A stretch of 64,000 nucleotides of DNA from Chlorokybus atmophyticus (Eukaryota; Streptophyta; Chlorokybophyceae; Chlorokybales; Chlorokybaceae), in the NCBI GenBank assembly GCA_009103225.1, contig RHPI01001037.1, forward strand, positions 1,416,717 through 1,480,716, written 5' to 3'. Shown piece after piece: positions 33,963 to 43,294 of the stretch. The notes under the pieces were generated by a model that had not been told where the DNA came from, ran no database searches, and was given only the letters and a program-made list of their open reading frames with translations. Numbering within the stretch: position 1 is the first letter of the stretch; each line of letters opens with the position of its first letter. The position numbers and the translations under genes were made by a program.

Positions 33963-35357
33963 ATGACGGAGAGGTACAGGGCTTCCTGCCCCTCGAGTTG
34001 GTGTCGCAAACGCGTGCCTAATGCAAAGTGGCTGCCGCAGCCATACGCCGTCACGTGCGCGCGTGAGAGGCTGCATCGGCCACATATACCAGCGCTCGCA
34101 CAAGAGTTGCTGCTGTTGCCGCCGCCCCTTGCCGCACCGACGACACCGCTCCGATTCCTTGCACTAGAGGAGCAGGAGGATGCCACCGTCGAAATGGCAT
34201 TACAATCTCCGGCCGAACGCCGTTGGCGTGCGCAAGTGGACGCGCACCTCTTGCTGATCCAACCGCTGGTCACCTCACGCTTTCATCACAACACGGGACA
34301 CGGCAAGGTGCAAAGCGAGCACATGGTAGCCACCTGGGTGGTGAAGTTCCATACCTTCCGGCGACAACAGAGCATCACAGTGTTGGTGCTGTTTGGAGGC
34401 ATCGGCAGTGGCCTCGCTGCGGTCCTCAACACAGGTGTCAAAGTCACCAAGTAGTATTGTTGTGACCCCGACCCGCACGCTCAAAACAGCCCTTACGCAC
34501 CATCTGCGCAAGCTGCACGAGCGCTATCCACAGCAACTGCCCTTATCGGCGTTGCAAGGCAGCCTCAAGGCATTGCCACACGACATGCGGCTGATCACAG
34601 AGGACCACTTGCTGTCCCTCGGCAACATCGACTTGTTCATAGCTGGATGGGAGTGCCAAGGACACTCCAGGGCAGGGAAAGGCCGAGGCCTTAAAGACCC
34701 TCGCTTAGGGCCGTTTTGGGAGTTGATGAGAGTTATCCACCTCCTTCAACAGCACCAGATCTCCAGGCCCCTAGGATACGTCGTCGAGAACGTGCACTCG
34801 GAGGATGATAAGCGTCCCCATGTAGCCTCCAGCTACCGACAGGTGTGCTCCATCCTTTGGCATCCACTAAAAGTGATTGCAGCACGCCATGGCTCCCGTG
34901 CACATAGTGTGCGCGGCAAGCGGACAAACTTAGCCACCACCGAGGAGCTAATGGCAGCAGAGTTCACACGCAGCACTCGGTCACGCAATCTCTTGATCAA
35001 TGACATCCTTGACCCCGTAAATCCCAACCGGTCACACGCCTTGACCACAGCCACTTCTACCAGTGCAACCAATCGGGGCAACCGAAACGCGCACTTCCCA
35101 CCTTGATGTCCTACCCTGGGTCGTACGCCTTTCGCAATGAAAGTGACGGCATGGTCTTCGACACCACAATAAAACAATTCACGGAACCCAATGCATGTGA
35201 GCGCGAACGCACCATGGGCTTCTTCCCAAACAGTATCACAGAATCCCAGCTGACCGACACTCAGCAATGTCAAGTGCTCGGCGCCATTGACAAAAACAGC
35301 ATGGTCTGGTTAACAGGAGCTGCGTTTCGCGTTGCAGGACCGCCATATGTCCTTTAA
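33963..35357 (+). pseudogene. Cytosine-C5 DNA methyltransferase domain carried by the retrotransposon
   Basis: Three frame pieces (33963-34454, 34393-35106, 35103-35357) align with C5-MTase motifs in order. Motif I is VLFGGIGSGLAAVL (SAM binding, about 34386-34427). Motif IV is IAGWECQGHSRAGKGRG with catalytic Cys at 34654-34656; the usual PCQ reads ECQ. The conserved LGPFWELMRVI helix follows, then motif VI YVVENVHSED (34786-34794 encode ENV), a motif VIII-like RAHSVRGKRTNL, and motif IX/X-like EPNACERERTMGFFPN and QCQVLGAIDKNSMVWL. Such enzymes methylate cytosine in DNA. A TAG after motif I and two frameshifts break it. It lies between protease and reverse transcriptase, in the pol orientation. 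Confidence 0.8.
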
Positions 35358-36960
35358 AGATCTTGAACACCTGGCTAGGGGGTGGGCTGATCGCGTTGCA
35401 AACACCAAGGCAGCTCACACAGCCCTCAAGGTGGCCCACATGGAGGGGCAAGCCGCAGTAACAGTGGAAGACATCCCCGTGGTTGCCAAGGCAACGTCAT
35501 GGGACCATGCTATTGGCCTTCTTGCCACAGAGGACACACGAGAAAAGCTGGATGCTCTCCTCAACACGTGGAGGAGGCAATTCAGCTCTATCGTGAAGGA
35601 GTTGGGTACATGTTCAGTGTACCAAATGGACATTGAGCTAGTGGACACCGAGCCGGTATTTCGACGGCAATACAGGCTCTCCAAGTTGGAGGAGGACCTG
35701 GTGGAACAGAGATGTAAGGCTCTGCTGAACGCAGGCCTCATTGAGGAGTCCACATTGGACTTTGCATCCGCGACGGTCGTGCCGTTGAAGAGAGATTCAG
35801 CAGGCAACTTGAAAGAACGGCGTATGTGTGGCGTCTATCACTCTCTCAACAACAAGACTAAACAAGACAGGTACCCAATGCCCACAGCAGAAGGTATCTT
35901 TGATAATATGGGAGACTGCACAGTTTCGGCATCCTCGACATGCGCCAAGGGTACAATCAAATCGCCATTAAGGACGAAAACAAGCACAAGACCTCCTTCC
36001 GAGGCAACCGACAACTGTACCAATGGAAAGTGATGCCGTTTGGGCTGAACAATGCCCCCGCCAAGTTTCAGCGCGTCATGGACAAAGCCTTGAAGGGACT
36101 GCACTTCGCGCGATGCTACGTTGACGACATCTTCACCTTCAGCCGCAACAACAAAAAGCACCTACAGCACATCGAGGACGTGCTGAAGAGACTCAGGGGT
36201 GGGGATGACTGTGCATCCCGACAAGTGCACCTTCTTCACTCACAAGGTACCCTACCTGATACACATCATTGTGCCCCACGGTGTGTACGTACAGCAAGCA
36301 TAGGTGGAGGCCCTGGCAGCTATCCCTGCTCAAATGGACCTTACGCGCCTGCGCGCCTTCTTGGGCCCTGCTAACTACTTTTGCCGGTTCGTGGACTTCG
36401 CAAAGATTGCGCGGCCCCTCAACGAGCTACTAAAGAAGAAAGTGGAGTTTGCGTGGAAGGAGCCACAGCAACAGGCTTTTGAGGAGCTAAAGGGCAGGCT
36501 CATCGCAGCTCCCATCCTTCAATGCCCTGACTACACCAAGCCCTTCATCCTCCACACCGACTGGAGCAAGCCCGAGATGGGGGCTATGTTGGTGCAGCAC
36601 AATGAGAACACGAAGGAGCGGGTGGTGTCATACGCCAGCCGAAGCAACAACAGCGCCGAGGCCAACTACAGCAGCTACGAGGGGGAGTGCCTTGCTGCGG
36701 TGTGGGCTATCTCCTTCTTCCGTCTATTTCTCTTCGGTTGATAATTTCAATTGATCACCGATCATCAGCCACTCGAGGTGGTTGATGACCAACCAACACC
36801 TGACAGGGAAACTTGCTCGCTGGGCCCTGCTGTTGCAGGAGTATGACTTCGAGATTGACCACCACGCGGGCCATACCAACCAAGACGCCGATGGCCTCAG
36901 TCGCAAACCTCACCTCAGCACCAACAATGCAACCGGAGCTCGGCATGAGCTCGGCCCTGC
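35358..36960 (+). pseudogene. Reverse transcriptase and RNase H of the gypsy element, broken
   Basis: RT landmarks: FRRQYRLSKLEEDLVEQ, GLIEESTLDFASATVVPLKR, YHSLNNKTKQDRYPMPT, DMRQGYNQIAIKDENKHKTS, MPFGLNNAPAKFQRVMD, and the catalytic YVDD (36116-36127), all intact. Then LRAFLGPANYFCRFVDFAKI (thumb/connection), and RNase H with HTDWSKPEMGAML, SSYEGECLAAVWA and TDHQPLE. Frame changes fall near 35920 and 36230, with stops near 36300 and 36740. All catalytic acids that I can see are kept, so decay is recent or the breaks are partly sequencing errors. The order RT then RNase H is Ty3/gypsy-type. Confidence 0.85.
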
Positions 36961-37269
36961 TGCAGCAGCTCCCACCGTGGCAGCCATGTTGCTGTGGCCG
37001 CGTTACGCTCAGGGCGCAAAACCAACACCACTGCCACATCAGCGGCGGAGGAGATTTTTGCCCTTGAGTCTACTGGCCCCACAGTGACCACACCCTTAGG
37101 GGACGCCCACGCGCTCGACATTGTAGTCGTCGACACAGAGCTGGCCCACCGACACCAGGCAGGACATATGGTTAGACAAGCCATCAATCTCCTTCCTTCA
37201 AAGTGGCCAGCTTCCCTTCGGCATAAATGCACAAGAGAGAGATTGTGTCAACCAACGCACCTGCCACTA

Positions 37270-38619
37270 TTGGTGGGCAGACGACGAGCTGTATCGCCGT
37301 TCTCATGACGAAGACAAGGACCCGACACCAGCCACACGCGAGGGCATCATCACTGCCCTCCACATTGAGCTTGGACACTTTGGTGTCAAGCGTGCGGTGA
37401 GCCTAGTAAGGGCACAATATTGGTGGTATGGGTTGTCTAAGCAGGTGCAGGGATTCATCAGTCATTGCCAAGAGTGTGATATGGTGCGCGCCATCCTCAA
37501 CACACGCAGCACCACCTTGCACCCACTCCCCATATTTGGTCTGTTCTATCGTTGGGGACTCGACATCTTGGGAGACTTGGCACCCTCAGCACGTGGCAAC
37601 CGTTACATGCTGGTCATGATCGAGCACTTTTTCAAATGGGTGGGCTGGTGCCACTACCCGACAAGAGCAGCAGGGGGGGGTCTCAAGCCTTCCTCTCCCA
37701 TGTTTTCAGCCGATTCGGCAGCTGCGGTCATTTCCGACCAAGGCACAGAGTTCAGAGGGGAGTTCGACACCCTTTTGGACAGATGCTACATCGGTCATCG
37801 CCGTACCTTGCGTAACCACCCCCAAGCCGATGGTCTTGCCGAGCGTACAGTGCAGTCCATAAAGAAAGCACTCCGCAAGTACGTGCTGAAGTATATAAAG
37901 AACACCTAGGATGACCATCTTCCGTGGGTGGCCTTTGGATACCGATTGTCATACAGGCAGCTCTGCGCGAGTACAGCCCATACTACCTGATGTTCGGCCG
38001 CCCGCCATTGCTTCCCTTTCGTGCACAGCAGGAGGTAGATTGTGTGGTGAACAACCTCTACAATCCCATTTGGATGCACCACGACATTACCACACGCGCC
38101 GCGCTATTCGAGCGCACCGTCGATATGGCCTTCAACAACCTACGCATCGCGCAGCACCGCGACACTTTGCGCTACGAGCGCATGCGCAGCGGCTTCTACA
38201 AGGAGCGCCAACGACGGTTTCAAGCAGGGGACTTTGCCTACCATGGCATGGCAGCCACCAAGGACACGCTTGGCACCTCCGTGGGCCGCACCGTCTACAA
38301 GGTACTCAAGGTGTACCCCACCGGGGTGCTGGACCTCCTCGGTCAAAACGGAAAGAGGTTGAAAGACAACATGATAAACTGCGCACCATGTCACCTCCCG
38401 TACGTAGCTGGCTTTGGGCGCATTCAGCACCCTCGCCCCGCCCGCAGCACGCGATATGAATGCTGCGGCAGCACCGACGACAACGCACTCATGATGCTTT
38501 GCGACGGCTGTAACAAGGGCCTGCAGTGCTACTGTCTTGAGCCCCCATTAGACGCAATACCCATGGAGGAGTATTGGTGCGACGATTGCCGCGCCAACGG
38601 CCCTCCTCACTTGCGTTAG
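37270..38619 (+). pseudogene. Integrase with C-terminal PHD-like finger, broken
   Basis: The integrase zinc-binding part is HIELGHFGVKRAVS with SHCQECD. The core carries DILGD, ISDQGTEFRGEF and ADGLAERTVQSIKKAL, giving the DDE triad. A frame break near 37910 leads to YYLMFGRPPLLPF and an SH3-like part (RFQAGDFAYH). In place of a chromodomain the C-terminus (about 38455-38592) reads MLCDGCNKGLQCYCLEPPLD and YWCDDC, the pattern of a PHD finger, which binds histone H3 tails. Two zinc-ligand places deviate: the first Cys pair reads CC instead of CxxC, and the usual His is Gln. The element may have used it to choose chromatin targets. Stop at 38617. Confidence 0.75.
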
Positions 38620-38662
38620 CAGCTGAGCCCTGGAGCTGGAACCTCCTCGAAATATCAGGGGG

Positions 38663-38904
38663 GTGGCTTGTTGACTGTGTGTCCTACAGAACAGCATGTA
38701 CACTAAGGAAAACACCGACTCCACATGTCCGTATTACCCAGCAGCAGCAAAGCAGCTCCACAAAGCACTTGTCGTCATAAGAGCGGGGTTATCTTTTGCT
38801 TTTAATACACGTTACAGCATGTTGTAGTAGCGTGCTTAGCGAGCGTGTCTCTTTCTGCAGCTGTCCGAAACAGCGTGACCCTCGACTCTCCTCGACCCGA
38901 CAGC
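38663..38904 (+). repeat. Extra copy of the LTR tail directly before the 3' LTR
   Basis: Starting GTGGCTTGTTGACT, it aligns with 39495-39723 (shared TCCACATGTCCGTAT, AGAGCGGGGTTATCTTTTGC and GACCCTCGACTCTC). The result is a tail-LTR-tail arrangement. Confidence 0.8.
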
Positions 38905-39723
38905 TGTCATGCCTATTGTCCGCGCATAACAGCCTTCATCGGGCATGCCTACATCGAGACCCTCGCCGGGCCTACCAGCATAGCGACCCGCGCGCGGCAC
39001 TAACCAGTAGCTAGGTCATAACTCTAGGTTAGCTCACGACCATAGCCTACATAGGCACCGCGCGTAGCTGTTCAGTTGTGAGTTCAGTTACAAGTTGCGT
39101 TCCATACCGAGTGGGGATTCTGTGGAAAAAATAGCCTCGATATGACCATTAGCTTATGTTCTGAACAGTCATGATTTGACTTGTATAAGTAGTCACGGTG
39201 TTCATCGGATCAGCTGGTGACATTGTGAGTGAAAAACCTAAGAGCTTGTGAAGCGACTTGAACTACGAACACGCCGTCCCGGTTATCAAGAAACCCCTCA
39301 TCGTGTGAGAGCTTGTGCATGCTCGTGTGCACCGCGCTTGTCATTGCTGTGAGCTTGGTGTGCCTGGTTGCGGTGTGCGTGTTGGCATTAGTTAGGGCAT
39401 AGCTTTCACGTGTTGCTTGCTCATTCACCTTACTTAATAGAGTAACACATTTTCCACTCATGCAAAGAACTGTGTAAACAGCACTACCTATAGTAGTGGC
39501 TTGTTGACTATGTGTCCTACGGCACAGCATGTACAGTAAGGAAGACACCGACTCCACATGTCCGTATCACCCAGCAGCAGCAAAGCACTTGTCGTCATAA
39601 GAGCGGGGTTATCTTTTGCTTTTGCTACACGTTACAGCATGTTGCAGTAGCGTGCCTAGCGAGCATGTCTTTCCCTGCAGCTGTCCGAGACAGCGTGACC
39701 CTCGACTCTCCCTCGACCCAACA
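38905..39723 (+). repeat. 3' LTR of the methyltransferase-bearing gypsy element
   Basis: The first 605 bp match the 5' LTR; the last ~215 bp match the preceding block 38663-38904. Begins TGTCATG and ends CCCAACA. Confidence 0.75.
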
Positions 39724-40446
39724 ATACACCTGTATGTAATGTGCGCTTGTTGCACATGTACATGTGTATATGTCTGCATAATTGCTGAGTCACGTGCGTG
39801 TGCTGTGTTATGGTAGCTGATGACCTTTCTGTGGCATCATGCGAATAAACTACGCCTTAAGCTCAAAAACCTTTGTAAGGCGAAATTCAGCACTCTACAC
39901 AAATGTAAAGCTATATTCACACTCATCTTCACCAACATGTATTATCAAATGCGGCTGAAAGAATGAGTGAATGGTGCTCTGCCTAGAGGAGTGGAGACAC
40001 CCAAGATGTGCAAGTGTGTCAACTTGTTTCTCAACTTCCGCAGCGCCATCTGCTCCACTTTATTGATGTTGTCAGAGGCTTCAACAACAAAGGCATCAAG
40101 CGCATCCACATGCTGCATCGCTTCTCTCAATGTCCGCGCGCGAGGAGGCTCGTTATCGGGGTCATCTGTGCATGCTACTTTCAAAAACACGGTCATAACA
40201 ACTTGACTGCATGTAGCAAGAGCATTACACCAACGCGCTTACCTTTCTCATCCTCGTTATCATCATTAGAATGGCTTCAGGCCAACGGATGCAAGTATCT
40301 CATCATCCGTTGTAGCTGCTTCCGTGGGCAATGTCTCATCTATATCCACAAACTCTTCGGCGCTGATGGTGTCTGCCGATGGCAGCTTCATGCATGCCAC
40401 GAGCTGCTGTAAGTTATCTACCTCCTATGCATAGCAGCGCTGCATG

Positions 40447-42458
40447 TCAATGTAATAAAACATGCATCCAATCAGCAGAAACCAACAACAAAACAAGTAT
40501 ACCTTGGTCAATGACGCACGGATAGGCGCTGAGGTTGTAATTGGCTGTAGTAGCACACCAATCAGCAGGTATCACTCTGCTCTTGCGCCAGCAATTGCGC
40601 ATGTTAGAAGGATTGACCTCCATCCAAGCCTCGCGGCTCCACATAATGGCGTCGCGCACATCCACCTTGGTCTTGCTAAGGTTGGAAGTGGGGTTGGCGT
40701 CAAACTCTGCCAGCATGTGTGCGACCAGCTTCTTGTTTTAGCTGCAAAGCACTTCGTATAAACAAGTGCCACGATGACAACATGCACACATAATGACAAG
40801 GTTCTTCACCGCATCTTGAATGCAATGATGCCCGCGTCCATGGGCTAAATGACTGATGTTGTGTTTGGAAACAAGAACAACTGACAACTATCAGATTGGA
40901 CATGGTGAGGCTCGTGAAGCTCTATTTTACCCCAATCGCTGCTTGCGCGCAAATGTGCGTTGATGCGTTGTCCATGAGCACCAGCAAGTATCGGCACGCC
41001 GCATGTCTTCATTGAATGCACACAGCCATCGTGTAAACACATGCACGCCCATTGCTGCAAATCAGCATAGCGCACGCTTGCACAAGCGCGCGCACGCGCA
41101 CGCGCACGCAGCACATGCATCAAAAATCAACAGATTATGCACATACATATGCATGCAAGCACAACACAAACAATGCATATCAGTCCAGCATGCACGCACG
41201 CGCACGCACGTGCATGAGCGTCCGCGCAGATTGCACAGATACATGCATGGGTTGATCACATAACAACTCACCTGATGTGTCATCCACGCAGTTGAGTTGT
41301 ACTCGTACTTCACTCCGACTCTCATTGGTTGCCATGTCTTACCAAAGCATTGAGGCTGCTTGAATTTCCAATAAACATTACCAGACGCTTTTCTATGCCG
41401 CTCGCATCCGCGCACAAGACAACAGTGCATCGCTGCTTGTGTTTTTTCCATTCTGCAACAAAACAAATAATTGCTACTGCAAATCTCATGCACGGATGTG
41501 ACACACTTAAGCAATGCATGTTGTTAATTCAGCAAAAAGTTGCAGCAAGATGTGCTTCTTACCCGCATGCGTCCAAGGCTGCAACTACAAGTGTGCGACT
41601 TGGGCGTGCATGGTAGAACAACCCCAATTCATCCATGTTGAAAGTGTCATCGGGGGTGTAATCTTTCAATAGAAGGGGCAGCTCCATCATTGCCAAGCGC
41701 ACACCATCCATGTCATCATCGCCTACCTCTCCGTGTAATGCATAAGCCTTGACGCCATGACGCTTCTTGAAATCATCAAGCCAGCCCGAAGAGAACGACA
41801 AGTTGGGTGCTATATCGATGCCCGCAGCATCAGCAAGAACTCGTGCTTCACCAACCAAGATCTCATCAGTAAATGTGTCCTTGCGCAACCGCGCCGGACC
41901 AAAGCATGCATACAGCGCTGCTTTTAGCTCTGGATAAAGGGCTTGTCTAACCTTTCCAAAAGCTACACCACGCTTACCACCCTAAGCTACCACCTCATCG
42001 ATTGTGTCCTTTCAGCGCAAAATTTTAGACAGTGCTGGCTGGCTAAGTGTGAGTCGTAGATTGTCTTTGATGATGAGCAGCATGTTACTCTGCTTCTCGC
42101 CCGGATGTGCGTCAACCAGTGCAATTATTGCCTTCTTCTCATGCACAGTGTATGCTCGGCGCTTGACGCCCTTGCTGCACACGCATACAAACACATCCAC
42201 TTACTCATGCTTGCTTCATGTGACCTACAAAGCACAGTGTTGTTGCACAAGCAACTTACTCCGCGCCCCCCTCTACCACGCCCGCCGCGTTTTCCTGCGC
42301 CACCTCGTGCAGGCGCAGCGCTGCTACCAGCGTCCCCACCATTACATGCATCAGATTGGTCTGAGTTATGGCTGTCGTCACTATCCTCCATGGTTGCAGT
42401 TGGATGCGGCACTGCCCCTGCCGCCGCCACGGCCGCCGCCGCCACCTCTGCCGCGTGA
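40447..42458 (-). pseudogene. Tigger-2 transposase (CENP-B-type HTH and DDE_1), broken
   Basis: On the minus strand, an acidic then Arg/Gly-rich N-terminus (MEDSDDSHNSDQSD, KRGGRGRGGRG) precedes the CENP-B-like HTH KRRAYTVHEKKAIIALVDAH with TLSQPALSKILR. Next come the second HTH region SSGWLDDFKKRHGVKA, the first catalytic site TFNMDELGLFY, the strand KQPQCFGKTWQ, and LLVLMDNASTH with its Asp kept. NTTSVI, an in-frame stop and PMDAGIIAFKMR follow, then the C-terminal DAIMWSREAWMEVNPSNMRN. Introns or frameshifts separate the pieces. More catalytic residues survive than in Tigger-1, but at least one stop breaks it. Confidence 0.8.
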
Positions 42459-42693
42459 TGCACAGGCGCAGCGACGTAATGCAAAGTAGCGCGACGTTGC
42501 GACCTTGTAATGCTGCGAGAAGCAAACTTCTTCTTATCCGTATACTCTCTAGCAAAATCTACAGAAATTTAGCAAGAATCGTATATGTTTATGTGGCTAC
42601 AAGTATCACTTATAACCAACAGAATGTATCTGAGAAACCACCGGTCCCCGCCAAAGATATGTTTATAGGTTATTTATACTTACAAAGACGATA

Positions 42694-42713
42694 CCTATAA
42701 GCCGAGTAGACTG
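42694..42713 (-). repeat. Tigger-2 right terminal inverted repeat
   Basis: Reverse complement matches the left end at 28509; TA follows immediately. Confidence 0.75.
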
Positions 42714-43230
42714 TAGATACAAGACCAAATAAGATTAAGTGTTGATGCCACATAACTGCGACGTGCCCGTCACTTGGCGGAGAGAGTAGCCGATGTTAAT
42801 TTTCGGTCGGACCTTTTGCTTATAAATAAAATGCATGGGTCAACACCATTGCAAAATCTATTGTCCCTATGATGATATTGTAAAATGATGAAAAACATTT
42901 CACTACCACATATAGTTAAACACGCACTACATTATATGCATGAAAATATTGCTCATGGTAATCACAACAGGCATGTTGATAACACTATAATAAAAGCATA
43001 TAATTGATCACGTTGATCGCGATGTAATGTAACATAACTTCATACGAAGGTTGCACGTAGCATGTTACTAAAACACTTATGCGTGGTGTAATGTGCACAT
43101 TACAAATATGAGTGTATGTTTATGTGCATGCAAAATTTAATCATATACAAATTAGTATAAAATTCAATTTTATCAATTGCACTTGCATTATGCGTGATAC
43201 TATGGCAAACTAGTTTACATTTGTTTATAT

Positions 43231-43294
43231 ATGCATTGTAGGCATACACTTTTACATGTAAAATTATATGCATTGTATGCATACACTTTTACAT
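43231..43294 (+). repeat. 27-bp direct repeat pair
   Basis: ATGCATTGTAGGCATACACT at 43231 and ATGCATTGTATGCATACACT at 43268, both continuing TTTACAT; one mismatch. Confidence 0.85.

Larger units (their letters stand above)
28682..39723 (+). mobile_element. Ty3/gypsy LTR retrotransposon encoding a DNA methyltransferase and a PHD-like finger
   Basis: An 11-kb element inserted in Tigger-2. Its outer ends are TG (TGTCATG, 28682) and CA (CCCAACA, 39723). Order of coding pieces on the plus strand: gag with two zinc knuckles, protease, cytosine-C5 methyltransferase, reverse transcriptase, RNase H, integrase, PHD-like finger. RT before integrase places it in Ty3/gypsy. All parts are present, but the reading frame changes at least eight times and several stops occur, so this copy is not autonomous unless some breaks are assembly errors. 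No exact target duplication was found at the ends. An AGGGGGG tract (38656-38662) resembles a polypurine tract but lies before an extra LTR-tail copy. Confidence 0.85.
28509..42713 (-). mobile_element. Tigger-2: pogo/Tigger DNA transposon split by a gypsy retrotransposon
   Basis: The left terminus is CAGTCTACTCTCCTTATAAG at 28509. The right terminus ends at 42713 and reads CAGTCTACTCGGCTTATAGG on the minus strand. TA dinucleotides flank both sides (28507-28508 and 42714-42715), as expected for the target duplication of this superfamily. About 170 bp of the left end is separated from the rest (from about 39724) by the 11-kb retrotransposon. Removing that insertion leaves an element of about 3.2 kb, a normal length for the group. 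Confidence 0.75.
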
